Assembly (NCBI RefSeq): GCF_001043975.1 | Contig: NZ_LABY01000186.1 | Location: 1-44,562 of the forward strand | DNA length: 44,562 nucleotides | Origin: Methylobacterium variabile | GTDB taxonomy: Bacteria; Pseudomonadota; Alphaproteobacteria; Rhizobiales; Beijerinckiaceae | Direction of reading: 5' to 3' | Part shown: in pieces, positions 8,371 through 16,975 of the stretch | How positions within the stretch are numbered: the stretch's first letter is position 1 | Layout: each line of letters begins with the position of its first letter | Position numbers and translations under genes: made by a program | The notes under the pieces: model-generated | The model's input: the letters and a program-made list of their open reading frames with translations, nothing else | What the model was told of the DNA's origin: nothing | Database searches by the model: none

Positions 8371-8685
8371 ATGTCCGAGAAGCGAAAGCCAACTTACGAC
8401 CTCGACAGCTGCCGGGTCTGGGCCAAGAGTACCCGATTCCGCATTGCGGGATCGGCACTCCGAACCGCAGCAGAGATGGGCTTCAACGCGTCGGACGTGC
8501 TTGAAACCATTTAAACCATGCAAAGAAAGCACTTCAGAAAATCCATGACGTCACACCACAACGCGCGCGAGCGGCAGGACGTTTATCACGTACCATCCGA
8601 TTTCGGCGTGCCTTACATCAATTTCAGAGCCGATGTCGTGACCGAATTCTTGCTGCTGTCGTTCAAGGAGAAGGACAATGGCTGA
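8371..8685 (+). pseudogene. mqsR: mqsR-type toxin gene interrupted by one in-frame stop
   Basis: A single frame of 105 codons reads as a full MqsR-like ribonuclease except for TAA at 8512-8514 (codon 48). Before the stop it reads SALRTAAEMGFNASDVLETI. After the stop it continues in the same frame with KHFRKSMTSHHNARERQDVY and ends TEFLLLSFKEKDNG. By comparison with E. coli MqsR (recalled: DFYKSMTTYSDHTIWQDVY and DVLIVSFKEK), length and order are as expected for an intact ~100-residue toxin. A single C-to-T change in a CAA glutamine codon would explain the TAA. The 3' end overlaps the antitoxin ATG by 8 nt. Toxicity is presumably lost unless the stop is read through or translation restarts at the ATG 8518. 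Confidence 0.85.
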
Positions 8686-9121
8686 AGCACCTCTTTGCCC
8701 CATCTCCGGGGAGCCGATGGTGCGAGACACGCGACCGTTCGTGATTTCCTATAAAGGCCGTCAGCGAGAGATCGCGCTGCCGGGCTGGTACTGCGACACG
8801 AGTGGCGAGAGCATCCATTCGCGCGAGGACCTCAAGGTCTCCGATCGCGCGCTCGCAGCGCTCAAAGCCGAGGTCGAGTGTCTCGCGACCCCAGCCGAGG
8901 TCGCCCGCGTGCGCAAGAAGCTCGGCCTGTCGCAGGCGAAAGCCAGCGAAGTTTTGGGCGGCGGGCCCCGCTCGTTCCAGAAATATGAGAGCGGCGAAGT
9001 CATGCCGAGCCGGGTCATGACCAACCTCCTGCGCGTCATGGAGCGTCATCCCGAGGAGGTCCGTCGGCTCGAGGCTGAGATGCAGCCGGCAGAAGGAGCC
9101 ATCCCGCCTCACGAGCAGTAG
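8678..9121 (+). CDS. mqsA: MqsA-family antitoxin/autorepressor
   Basis: 147 residues. The N-terminal part resembles the MqsA zinc domain (CPISGEPMVRD, then GWYCDTSGESIH); only one Cys of each CxxC pair of E. coli MqsA remains, a pattern I recall in other alphaproteobacterial homologues. The C-terminal XRE-type HTH is intact: VRKKLGLSQAKASEVLGGGP, then RSFQKYESGEVMPSR and LLRVMERHPE. It should bind the palindrome at 8341-8365 and repress the operon. ATG 8678 overlaps the toxin reading frame and has AAGGAGAAGG upstream. The frame is complete, although its toxin partner is broken. Base composition here is less GC-rich than neighbours, which fits acquisition by transfer. Confidence 0.88.
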   Translation: MAEAPLCPISGEPMVRDTRPFVISYKGRQREIALPGWYCDTSGESIHSREDLKVSDRALAALKAEVECLATPAEVARVRKKLGLSQAKASEVLGGGPRSFQKYESGEVMPSRVMTNLLRVMERHPEEVRRLEAEMQPAEGAIPPHEQ

Positions 9122-9285
9122 CGATACGCCGAGGCAGGCTCCGCGAAAATCGTGGCCTGCTTGACGCGAAATGCCTGCGATAGAACAAAGATCCGAGCAG
9201 GCGACGAGTTGGGCTGCCAACGCGCGTCTGAGCCGCGTCCCATAGTTCCTCGCCGGATGGTTTCCGACCCGGCCACGGCCGCACC

Positions 9286-9909
9286 TCACCCCGCCGCCAG
9301 CCCCCGTCCGAGCGCCCCCACCACGGTCTCGATCTGGCCGCGCAGCACCGGCTCGCTCAGCACCATCAGCTTCTCGTCGAGGCCGAGGCTGACGAGGCCG
9401 TGGGTGGCGGAGAACAGCGAGCGGGCCAGCAGCGCCCGCTCCGCCTCGGCCAGGTCCGGGCACAGCACCTGCAGGGGCGCCTCGATGGTGCGGAACAGGC
9501 GCACCTGCTCGACGAGGTACCAGTCCGGCAAGGCGTCCGTCACCCGGTGCTGGAACAGGGCGCGCCAGCGCGCCGGGTGCGTGGCCGCGAAGTGCAGGTA
9601 GGCGACCGCCAGCCGCACCAGGGTGTCCACCGCCGCGTCCCGCTCGGCCGGGGTGGCAGCGCCCGCCGGCTCCGGGGCGACGCGCACCGCGGCGATCGCC
9701 CGGTCGAACAGCGCCAGGGTGCGCAGGTTCACCGCCAGGATCAGCGCGTCGAGGTCGGGAAAGACCGTGTAGATCGCGCCCAGCGCGCAGCCGACCTCCC
9801 TGGCGAGGTCGCGCGCCTTGAGCGCCGGGAGGCCGTGCTCGGCGATCGTGCGTTCCGCCGCATCGAGCAGGGCCGCCCGCAGCCGCTCCCGCCGCTCCTC
9901 GTTCCGCAT
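9286..9909 (-). CDS. TetR-family repressor of the pspA-yiaA unit
   Basis: 207 residues. The TetR HTH lies near the N-terminus: LLDAAERTIAEHGLPALKAR, then DLAREVGCALGAIYTVFPD. An AcrR-like ligand-binding region follows with FDRAIAAVR, HFAATHPARWRALFQHR and the C-terminal SLFSATHGLVSLGLDEKL. ATG 9909 has a strong AAGGAGGT about 8 nt upstream, so the longer frame up to 10014, which runs through the operators, is rejected. It is divergent from the PspA-like gene, with three copies of one palindrome between them. It most likely represses itself and pspA-yiaA. The inducing ligand is unknown; membrane-active compounds would fit the PspA context. Confidence 0.88.
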   Translation of the reverse strand: MRNEERRERLRAALLDAAERTIAEHGLPALKARDLAREVGCALGAIYTVFPDLDALILAVNLRTLALFDRAIAAVRVAPEPAGAATPAERDAAVDTLVRLAVAYLHFAATHPARWRALFQHRVTDALPDWYLVEQVRLFRTIEAPLQVLCPDLAEAERALLARSLFSATHGLVSLGLDEKLMVLSEPVLRGQIETVVGALGRGLAAG

Positions 9910-9949
9910 CGCCCGCACCTCCTTCGGCCCACTCCCCGGGCCCGAACCC

Positions 9950-10021
9950 TGAACAATGTTCATCTTTGCGCTTGAACAACGTTCAAAGCTGTGGAAGGAT
10001 GCGACCGTGAACAACGTTCAC
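9950..10021. promoter_or_regulatory. Three copies of a TetR operator, TGAAC-N3-GTTCA
   Basis: Three palindromes sit in the divergent promoter region: TGAACAATGTTCA (9950-9962), TTGAACAACGTTCAA (9972-9986) and GTGAACAACGTTCAC (10007-10021). Their centres are 23 and 35 bp apart. The last ends 16 bp before the PspA-like start codon; the first is 41 bp from the tetR start. Arrangement and symmetry fit a TetR dimer controlling both genes. Confidence 0.85.
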
Positions 10022-10037
10022 GGATTCGGAGCCCCCG

Positions 10038-10745
10038 ATGCTCAACATCCTCTCCACCCTCGTCCGAGGCGCCGCCGCCAGGGCCGCCGAGGACCTGCAC
10101 GACCAGCACGCCTTCCTGATCCTGGAGCAGCAGATCCGCGACGCGGCCGCCGCCCTCGACGACAGCCGCCGGACCCTCGCACGGGCGATGGCGCAGGAGG
10201 GCGCCGACGCGAAGGCGCAAGCAGCGCTCGCCGGCCGCCTCGCCGACCTCGAGGCGCGCGCCGTGGCGGCACTGGCCGGCGGGCGCGAGGACCTCGCGGC
10301 GGAGGCCGCCGAGGCGATCGCCGAGATGGAGGCGGAGGCGCAAGCCCTCGAGACCAGCCGCGCCGCCTTCGCGGCGGAGGTCGCGGCCCTGCGCCGGGCG
10401 GTGCGCACCGGCACCCGGCAGCTCGCCGAACTCGAGCGCGGGCAGCGCATCGCCCGCGCCGCCGAGGCGGTGCGCCGCCTGCGGGCCCGGCGCGGCCACG
10501 GCCTCGCCAGCCCGGCGGCCCTCGCCGAGGCGCAGGCCACCCTGCGGCGCCTGCGCGAGGCGCAGGCCGCCGACGCCGCCGCCGAGGAGGCCCTGACGAT
10601 CATCGAGGGGGCGCAGCCGGGCTCCCTGTGCGAGCGCCTCGACGAGGCGGGCTTCGGCCCGACGTCCCGGCCGAGCGCCGGCACCGTCATGGAGCGCCTG
10701 CGCGCCAAGGCCCGGGCCGGGTCCGCCCCGACGGACGCCGCGTGA
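10038..10745 (+). CDS. PspA/IM30-family membrane-stress protein
   Basis: A 235-residue, almost wholly helical protein with the PspA/IM30 layout. A short amphipathic N-terminal helix (MLNILSTLVRGAAARAAEDL) is followed by long Ala/Glu/Arg-rich coiled-coil helices such as LEQQIRDAAAALDDSRRTLA and LAGRLADLEARAVAALAGGR. Family members bind and stabilise the inner membrane, forming large oligomers. It starts 16 bp after the third TetR operator and is followed 41 bp later by the YiaA-like membrane gene, a likely operon. It is a diverged relative; PspB, PspC and PspF are absent here, and control is by TetR instead of PspF. Confidence 0.8.
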   Translation: MLNILSTLVRGAAARAAEDLHDQHAFLILEQQIRDAAAALDDSRRTLARAMAQEGADAKAQAALAGRLADLEARAVAALAGGREDLAAEAAEAIAEMEAEAQALETSRAAFAAEVAALRRAVRTGTRQLAELERGQRIARAAEAVRRLRARRGHGLASPAALAEAQATLRRLREAQAADAAAEEALTIIEGAQPGSLCERLDEAGFGPTSRPSAGTVMERLRAKARAGSAPTDAA

Positions 10746-10786
10746 CCGCCTCCTCCCCTCACGACCGCATCGAGGAAACCCCATCC

Positions 10787-11059
10787 ATGACCCCGCAGAA
10801 CCCGCAGCACACCTCCGCCTGGGTGGCCTTCACCTACGCCTCCTTCATCGGCGCCGCCACCATGGTGGCGGGCGGCATCCTGTTCCTGCCCCTCGACCTC
10901 TGGACCAAGGGCTACCTCGCCATGGGGGTAACCATGCTGGTCCAGTCCTGCATCACCCTGGTCAAGACCGTGCGCGACGTCCACGAGGGCAAGCGCCTGG
11001 TCAACCGCATCGAGGATGCCCGGGCCGAGCGCCTGCTGATGGAGATGGGCAAGGAGTAG
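10787..11059 (+). CDS. yiaA: YiaA/YiaB two-helix inner-membrane protein
   Basis: 90 residues with two transmembrane helices. The first is AWVAFTYASFIGAATMVAGG. The second is GYLAMGVTMLVQSCITLVKT. They are joined by a short loop (LPLDLWTKG) and followed by a charged cytoplasmic tail (RIEDARAERLLMEMGKE). This is the YiaAB domain, of unknown biochemical role. ATG 10787 has GAGGAAA about 9 nt upstream. It is co-directional with the PspA-like gene and under the same TetR operators, so a joint membrane-stress function is a reasonable inference: the two-helix protein could serve as membrane partner for the PspA-like protein. Confidence 0.82.
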   Translation: MTPQNPQHTSAWVAFTYASFIGAATMVAGGILFLPLDLWTKGYLAMGVTMLVQSCITLVKTVRDVHEGKRLVNRIEDARAERLLMEMGKE

Positions 11060-11204
11060 ACCGCCGGCCCCCGGTCCCCGACATCGGATCGCCGCAGACC
11101 GCGGCGAGAAAGCCGATTAGGGTTTACCGGCTAAGCACTCCCCCTGCCGCTGCGGCTCCCGGCCTGCACGCGCGCACCCGTCACCGAGCGAGGGAAACGC
11201 CTCC

Positions 11205-14200
11205 ATGTCCGGATCGCTGATGGCCAGCCGGCGCTTCGCGCCCCTGTTCTGGTGCCAGTTCTTCTCCGCCTTCAACGACAACTTCCTGAAGAACGCCCTC
11301 GTGTTCCTGATCATGTTCGGGGCGGGGGGCGTCGGCGGGGGGGCGGACGGCGGCTCGGCGGCCCTGGTGACGCTCGCCGGCGCGGCCTTCATCGCGCCGT
11401 TCTTCTTCCTGTCCGGCCTCGGCGGCGAGCTCGCCGACCGGTACGACAAGGCGTTCATCGCGCGGCGTCTCAAGGCGGCGGAGATCCTGGCGGCGGGCGT
11501 CGCGGTGCTGGGCTTCTGGCTCGCCTCGGTCCCGATCCTGTTCGTGGCCCTGATCCTGTTCGGGATCGTGGCGGCCCTGTTCGGGCCGATCAAGTACGGC
11601 ATCCTGCCGGACCATCTCGCCCGGGCCGAGCTGCCGGCCGGCAACGCGCTCATCGAGGCGGCGACCTTCCTCGCCATCCTCACCGGCACCATCGCGGGGG
11701 GGCTCGCGGTCACCCACGGCGGTGCCCACGCCTTCGGGCTCCTGGTGATCGGCTTCTCCGTCCTGTGCTGGCTCGCGAGCCTCGCGATCCCGAAGACCGG
11801 CGAGGCAGCGCCGTACCTGCGGGTCGACCGCAACGTGCTGCGCTCGACGGGCAGCCTGATGCGCGACCTCTACGAGGATACGCGGCTGTGGCGCACCGGC
11901 GTCATCACGAGCTGGTTCTGGCTCGTCGGCGCGGTGGTGCTCGCCCTGCTGCCGGCGCTCGTGAAGGGCACCTTCGGCGGCGACGAGACCGTGGTGACGG
12001 CGCTGCTCGCGATGTTCTCGATCGGCGTCGCGCTCGGCTCCGGCCTCGCCTCCTGGCTCTGCGCCGGGCGCATCGTGATGCTGCCGACGCCGCTCGCGGC
12101 GCTCGCCATGGGCCTCGTCTCCCTCGACCTCGCGCACGTCGCCGCCACCAGCGTGCCGCCCCCCGCCGCGATCGGCGCCCTCGACTTCCTGGGCTCCTGG
12201 CGCGGCGCCCGGATCGCGCTCGACTTCGTCCTGCTCGCCGCCGCCGCCGGCCTGTTCATCGTGCCGTCCTTCGCCGCACTCCAGGCCTGGACGCCGAAGG
12301 AGCGCCGGGCCCGGGTGATCGCGGCCTCGAACGTGCTCGCCGCAGCCCTCATCGTGCTCGGCGCCGTCGGCCTCGCGGGCTTGCAGAAGGCAGGCCTGTC
12401 CTCGGCCGGGCAGTTCCTGATCGTCGGCCTCGCCAACATCCTCGCCGGCATCGCGATCCTCGTGGTCCTGCCGACCAGCGGCTTTCGCGACTTCCTGTCG
12501 ATCCTGTTCCGGGCCTTCTACCGGCTCGAGGTCCGCGGGCTCGAGAACATCGAGAAGGCGGGGCCCAACGCCATCATCGCGCTCAACCACGTCAGCTTCC
12601 TGGATGCCGGCCTGGCTCTGTCGCTGACCGAGCGCGACCCGACCTTCGCCATCGACCACACCATCGCGCAGCGCTGGTGGGTCAAGCCGTTCCTGTGGCT
12701 GACCCGGGCGCTCCCCCTCGACCCGACGAAGCCGATGGCGACGCGCAAGCTCATCAACGCCGTCAAGGCCGGCGAGACCCTGATCATCTTCCCCGAGGGG
12801 CGGCTCACCGTCACCGGCAGCCTGATGAAGGTCTATGACGGGGCCGGGCTCATCGCCGACAAGTCCGGCGTTCCGGTGGTGCCGGTGAAGATCGAGGGGC
12901 CGGAGCAGACCGTGTTCTCGCGCCTGTCGCGGGCCCAGGTGCGCCGGCGCTGGTGGCCGAAATTCACCGTGACGGTGCTGGAGCCGGTGCGCCTCGACGT
13001 CGATCCGGCCCTGAAGGGCAAGGCCCGCCGGCAGGCCGCGGGTGCCGCCCTCTACGGGGTGATGTCGGACCTGATCTTCCGCACCGCGCCGATCGACCGC
13101 ACGGTGTTCGACGCCGTGGTGCAGGCGGCCGAGCACGAGGGCCCGGGCCGGGTCGCGGTCGAGGATCCGGTCACCGGCAAGCTCTCCTACCGCCGCCTCC
13201 TCGTCGGCGCCCGGGTGCTCGGGGGCAGGCTCGGGGCCCTCGCCCCCGAGGGACGGGCGCTCGGCGTGATGCTGCCGAACGCCAACGCCGCCGCCGTCAC
13301 GGTTCTGGGCGTGATGTCCGCCGGCCGGGTGCCGGCGATGATCAACTTCACGGCTGGCGCGACGAACATCCTCAACGCCTGCAAGGTGGCGGAGATCGAC
13401 ACCCTCGTCACCTCCCGCGCCTTCGTGCAGAAGGGCCGCCTCGACGCTCTTCTGGAGGCGTTGAGCCAGAGCCTGACCATCGTCTACCTCGAGGACCTGC
13501 GCGACGGCGTCGGCCGGCTCGACAAGCTCCGCGGATTCCTGGGCTGGCGCCAGACGCTCCGGCCCCGCCGCCCGGACGACCCGGCCGCGATCCTGTTCAC
13601 CTCCGGCAGCGAGGGCACGCCCAAGGGCGTGGTGCTCTCCCACCGCAACATGCTGGCCAACGCCGCCCAGGCCCAGGCCCGGATCGATTTCGGCCGCACC
13701 GACAAGGTGTTCAACGTCCTGCCGGTGTTCCACTCGTTCGGGCTCACCGTCGGGCTGGTGCTGCCGCTGGTCTCCGGCGTGCCGGTCTACCTCTACCCGT
13801 CGCCGCTGCACTACCGGATGGTGCCGGAGCTGGTCTACGGGTCGAACGCCACCATCCTGTTCGGCACCGACACGTTCCTCGCCGGCTACGCCCGCGCCGC
13901 CCACGCCTACGACTTCCGGTCGCTCCGCTACATCCTGGCCGGGGCCGAGCCGGTGAAGCCGGCGACCCGCAAGACCTACGCGGAAAAATTCGGCCTGCGC
14001 ATCCTCGAGGGCTACGGCGTCACCGAGACCGCGCCGGTGCTCGCCCTCAACACGCCGATGTTCAACCGCTTCGGCACGGTCGGGCGGATCATGCCCGGCA
14101 TGGAGGCGCGGCTCGAGCCGGTGCCAGGCGTGAGCGAGGGCGGGCGCCTGTTCGTGCGCGGGCCGAACGTGATGCTGGGCTATCTCCGGGCCGAGCGCCC

Positions 14201-14624
14201 CGGGGTGCTGGAGGTGCCGGCGGAGGGCTGGCACGACACCGGCGACATCGTGACGATCGATCCCGACGGCTTCGTCACCATCCGCGGCCGGGCCAAGCGC
14301 TTCGCCAAGATCGGCGGCGAGATGATCTCGCTCGCCGCCGTCGAGGCCGTCGCCGCCGAGCTGTATCCGGATGCAGGCAGCGCGGTCGCGGCCGTGCCGG
14401 ACCCCCGCAAGGGCGAGCGCCTGGTGCTGGTGACCGAGAAGGCCGACGCGACCCGCGCCGCCTTCCAGGCCGAGGCCCGCGCCCGGGGCCTGAGCGAGCT
14501 CGCGGTGCCGGCCGAGATCGTGACGGTCGACAAGCTGCCGCAGCTCGGCTCCGGCAAGGTCGATTTCGCCGCCGTGACGCGGCTCGCCGCGGAGCGGACC
14601 CGGCCGGCGGAGGTGGCGGCCTGA
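11205..14624 (+). CDS. Three-domain LplT-PlsC-acyl-ACP synthetase fusion (Aas-like)
   Basis: 1,139 residues joining three functions of lysophospholipid repair. Residues 1 to about 420 form an MFS transporter of the LplT type (FNDNFLKNALVFLIMF; FGPIKYGILPDHL). Residues about 440-640 form a PlsC acyltransferase with the HX4D motif NHVSFLDAG (H462) and FPEGRLT. Residues about 650-1130 form an AMP-dependent acyl-ACP synthetase with LFTSGSEGTPKGVVLSHRN, GYGVTETAP, WHDTGD and the late Lys-bearing LGSGKVDF. The expected role is to flip lysophosphatidylethanolamine inward and re-acylate it using acyl-ACP made by the third domain. E. coli splits this into lplT and aas; the full fusion occurs in other proteobacteria. 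All three active sites look intact. ATG 11205 has GAGCGAGGGA upstream. Confidence 0.92.
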   Translation: MSGSLMASRRFAPLFWCQFFSAFNDNFLKNALVFLIMFGAGGVGGGADGGSAALVTLAGAAFIAPFFFLSGLGGELADRYDKAFIARRLKAAEILAAGVAVLGFWLASVPILFVALILFGIVAALFGPIKYGILPDHLARAELPAGNALIEAATFLAILTGTIAGGLAVTHGGAHAFGLLVIGFSVLCWLASLAIPKTGEAAPYLRVDRNVLRSTGSLMRDLYEDTRLWRTGVITSWFWLVGAVVLALLPALVKGTFGGDETVVTALLAMFSIGVALGSGLASWLCAGRIVMLPTPLAALAMGLVSLDLAHVAATSVPPPAAIGALDFLGSWRGARIALDFVLLAAAAGLFIVPSFAALQAWTPKERRARVIAASNVLAAALIVLGAVGLAGLQKAGLSSAGQFLIVGLANILAGIAILVVLPTSGFRDFLSILFRAFYRLEVRGLENIEKAGPNAIIALNHVSFLDAGLALSLTERDPTFAIDHTIAQRWWVKPFLWLTRALPLDPTKPMATRKLINAVKAGETLIIFPEGRLTVTGSLMKVYDGAGLIADKSGVPVVPVKIEGPEQTVFSRLSRAQVRRRWWPKFTVTVLEPVRLDVDPALKGKARRQAAGAALYGVMSDLIFRTAPIDRTVFDAVVQAAEHEGPGRVAVEDPVTGKLSYRRLLVGARVLGGRLGALAPEGRALGVMLPNANAAAVTVLGVMSAGRVPAMINFTAGATNILNACKVAEIDTLVTSRAFVQKGRLDALLEALSQSLTIVYLEDLRDGVGRLDKLRGFLGWRQTLRPRRPDDPAAILFTSGSEGTPKGVVLSHRNMLANAAQAQARIDFGRTDKVFNVLPVFHSFGLTVGLVLPLVSGVPVYLYPSPLHYRMVPELVYGSNATILFGTDTFLAGYARAAHAYDFRSLRYILAGAEPVKPATRKTYAEKFGLRILEGYGVTETAPVLALNTPMFNRFGTVGRIMPGMEARLEPVPGVSEGGRLFVRGPNVMLGYLRAERPGVLEVPAEGWHDTGDIVTIDPDGFVTIRGRAKRFAKIGGEMISLAAVEAVAAELYPDAGSAVAAVPDPRKGERLVLVTEKADATRAAFQAEARARGLSELAVPAEIVTVDKLPQLGSGKVDFAAVTRLAAERTRPAEVAA

Positions 14625-14753
14625 GCAGGGCCGCTCGCCGGGGCGTCGGGTGATTGATCGGCCGTCCTCCGTTGACGCAGCGCAACGGCCGACCGATCTG
14701 ATGTCCTGCCGGCCCTGCCGGGACCGGCGCCCCTGCGCTCCCAGGATCGCACC

Positions 14754-15797
14754 ATGCTCACGTCCGTCCCCCAGGTCGCGGATCGCCTCGTCTTCTCGTC
14801 GCGCGAGTTCCTGAGACTGCTCGAGGTCCACGAGCTGACCGGCAGCTGGGGCTGGACCTTCGCGACGGACGAGCACATCTGGTCGCCCGGCCTTTTTCGC
14901 CTGCTCGGCCTCGAGCCCGGCGTCATTCGGCCGAGCTACGCGAGATTCCTGGCCCTGGTGCATCCCGAGGACCGCCCCGCCGTCGAGACGGCCGCGCAGG
15001 TGATGCAGGACGGGGTGATGCGCGACCGCACGGTCCGGGTGATCCGGCCGGACGGCTCCCTGCGCGTACTGTCCTGCCGCGGCGAGATCTACCACGACCC
15101 GGACGGCCGCCCGCGGGCGGCCGCCGGCACCGTCCTCGACGTGACGGACCGGGAGCGCCTGGCCACCGTGCAGGCGCATGAGCGCCGCCGGCGCCGTGCC
15201 CTGTTCGAGCAGACCCAGTCCTGGACGCACGCCTCCCTCTACGCTCAGGCCCAGCGGGTCGGGTCGCAGGAGCTGCTCATCCTCACCGGCGTGACCCAGG
15301 AGGCGTTTCGCCAGGACTGCACCCTCGTGGTCGCGTCCGACGACCGGAACCGGACGCGCGACCATGTCCAGGCGATGATGCAGGCCGGCCGGCCGTTCGT
15401 GACCGACAAGCAGCTGATCCTCGCGGAGGGCGGGCACGCGTGGTTCCGCTTCGTCTACGCACCGGTCCGGGACGACCGGGACGCCGTGGTGACCTGGGCC
15501 ACGATGGCCTCGCGCGTCGGGGGAGCCCCGGCGGCGCCGGTCGACGAAGGCGTGCGGCAGGGGCTGGAGAGCGGGGTCAGCGGGCGGCACGTCTGCGCCG
15601 CGCGCGCGCTGCTCGGCTGGTCGATGCAGGATCTCGCCACGTTCAGCGGCGTGTCGCTGTCGTCGATCCGCCGCCTGGAGGATGACGGCGGGGGCCTGAC
15701 TGCGCGCACCCGCGGGACCATCGTCGCGACCCTGCGGGAGGCCGGGATCGGCTTCACGCTCACGGACGGCAACGCGATCGCGGTCTACCGGAAGTAG
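14754..15797 (+). CDS. PAS-domain regulator with C-terminal HTH
   Basis: 347 residues. An N-terminal PAS_3-type fold (LTGSWGWTFATDEHIWSPGL; VHPEDRPAVETAAQVM; RVIRPDGSLRVLSCRGEIY; GTVLDVTDRERLA) spans about residues 20-140. A second PAS-like region (about 150-250; ILAEGGHAWFRFVYAPV) follows. The C-terminus carries an XRE-like HTH, ARALLGWSMQDLATFSGVSL then SSIRRLEDD. No kinase core or receiver is present, so it is probably a one-component regulator that couples PAS sensing to DNA binding. The ligand is unknown. It stands alone downstream of the Aas-like gene and converges on the methyltransferase gene. Confidence 0.8.
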   Translation: MLTSVPQVADRLVFSSREFLRLLEVHELTGSWGWTFATDEHIWSPGLFRLLGLEPGVIRPSYARFLALVHPEDRPAVETAAQVMQDGVMRDRTVRVIRPDGSLRVLSCRGEIYHDPDGRPRAAAGTVLDVTDRERLATVQAHERRRRRALFEQTQSWTHASLYAQAQRVGSQELLILTGVTQEAFRQDCTLVVASDDRNRTRDHVQAMMQAGRPFVTDKQLILAEGGHAWFRFVYAPVRDDRDAVVTWATMASRVGGAPAAPVDEGVRQGLESGVSGRHVCAARALLGWSMQDLATFSGVSLSSIRRLEDDGGGLTARTRGTIVATLREAGIGFTLTDGNAIAVYRK

Positions 15798-15883
15798 GCC
15801 CTCTCTCTCGCCGGCCTCCTCGACGGTCGCTCCGGCCTCCATCCCCATCCCGGATTCCGCCGGGCCGTCTCGCACGACGCGGT

Positions 15884-15920
15884 CGCCGGATCCCTCCCCG
15901 CGCCGGAAAGGGATCCGGCG
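15884..15920. terminator. Long hairpin between convergent genes
   Basis: A perfect 12-bp inverted repeat CGCCGGATCCCT/AGGGATCCGGCG encloses a 13-nt loop. It lies between the PAS-HTH stop and the methyltransferase stop, which converge. No U-tract follows on either strand; a bidirectional terminator is likely. Confidence 0.65.
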
Positions 15921-15945
15921 GCGGCCGGTCGACCCCGGGACGGTG

Positions 15946-16782
15946 TCAGCGCTTGCGGTAGACGAACACGTCCTGGTGCGCGTCGAGCTGCATCGGCCGG
16001 TACGAGATGAGCTCCAGCTCCGGCGCCGCCTCGGCCACCAGCCGCTCGACCGCGTCCCTGGTGAACCAGGTCAGGCCGTACTCGTCGGTGTAGTAGGGGT
16101 AGCGGGCGTAGTAGGTGCCGTCGCGGGCCATCGCGGCGAGGACGGCCGGCTTGTCGAGCCAGTACTGCTCGTAGCGCTCCGCCGTCTCGGCCGAGCCCTG
16201 GCCGTGGATGGTGAACACCGCGACGCCGCCGGGCTTGAGCGCGCGGGCGACATCGCGCAGGTTCGAGACCACGAAGTCCCGCGGCAGGTGGGTGTAGACC
16301 GAGAGCAGGTAGATCAGGTCGTAAGCGGCGGACGGCTTGACCGCGGCGCGCTCCATCACCGGCACCTGCGTCGCGCCGAATTCCGCGGCGGTGAAGCGGG
16401 CGCCCTCGTCGATCACGTCGCAGACCGCGATCCGGTCGCCGGGAAGCCGGCGCGACAGCTCGCGCACGATGCGGCCGTAGCCGCAGCCGATCTCGAGCGC
16501 CCGGCCGACCGAGTCCCAGTCGCGCCCGGACTCCTTCAGCGCCGCCTCCAGGATGTCGACGAACTGGCGCGCGCCCGCGCTGTAGCTCGCCACCCGGTCG
16601 GGGGCCGTCGAGGTCAGCATGAAGTCGTTGTAGTGGGCCCGGCCGATGCCGGCGACCGGCCGCGCCCCGAGGCGCGAGCCCAGCGCGAAGCGGGCCTTGC
16701 GCCCGACGGCGTAGAGGGCCGGCGAGCGCTTGATGACGTTCAGCATCCCGGGCGGGATCAGCTTGGTCGAGAGAGAGGGCAC
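15946..16782 (-). CDS. Class I SAM-dependent methyltransferase
   Basis: About 278 residues. Motif I is RALEIGCGYGRIVRELSRR, motif II-like IAVCDVIDEGARF, then YDLIYLLSVYTHLPRD and LKPGGVAVFTIHG, the standard Rossmann methyltransferase order. The C-terminal part (YYARYPYYTDEYGLTWFTRD) is Tyr-rich and would form the substrate cap. Similar enzymes are found among glycan and small-molecule methyltransferases; the substrate is unknown. The start is uncertain: GTG 16782 has GGAGCG about 6 nt upstream and is preferred, ATG 16746 is also possible, and the frame stays open to 16881. It lies downstream of murA in the same direction but about 190 bp away, so a shared operon is doubtful. Confidence 0.78.
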   Translation of the reverse strand: MPSLSTKLIPPGMLNVIKRSPALYAVGRKARFALGSRLGARPVAGIGRAHYNDFMLTSTAPDRVASYSAGARQFVDILEAALKESGRDWDSVGRALEIGCGYGRIVRELSRRLPGDRIAVCDVIDEGARFTAAEFGATQVPVMERAAVKPSAAYDLIYLLSVYTHLPRDFVVSNLRDVARALKPGGVAVFTIHGQGSAETAERYEQYWLDKPAVLAAMARDGTYYARYPYYTDEYGLTWFTRDAVERLVAEAAPELELISYRPMQLDAHQDVFVYRKR

Positions 16783-16975
16783 GGGTTCGCTCCGGCTGAG
16801 ACCGCTCTCGCCCGCGATCGACCGAGAGTGGCCGCACGATGCCGGGACCCGGCCCCCCGGACAACGATTGACGCGGCTCAAGCCTAACGAGGACTTGATC
16901 CCGGCGGACGCATCCGCCGGGTCGATTCGACTGGCCGTCTGCTAAGCGTGTCGGACCGATCGTCTGGGAACGAAC

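Noticed and set aside
11181..15875. Very long minus-strand open frame (over 1,500 codons)
   Set aside because: It lies opposite the Aas-like and PAS-HTH genes, whose motifs are unambiguous. Long antisense frames are a known effect of high GC at third codon positions, and its product is Arg/Gly/Asp/Pro-rich with no domain.
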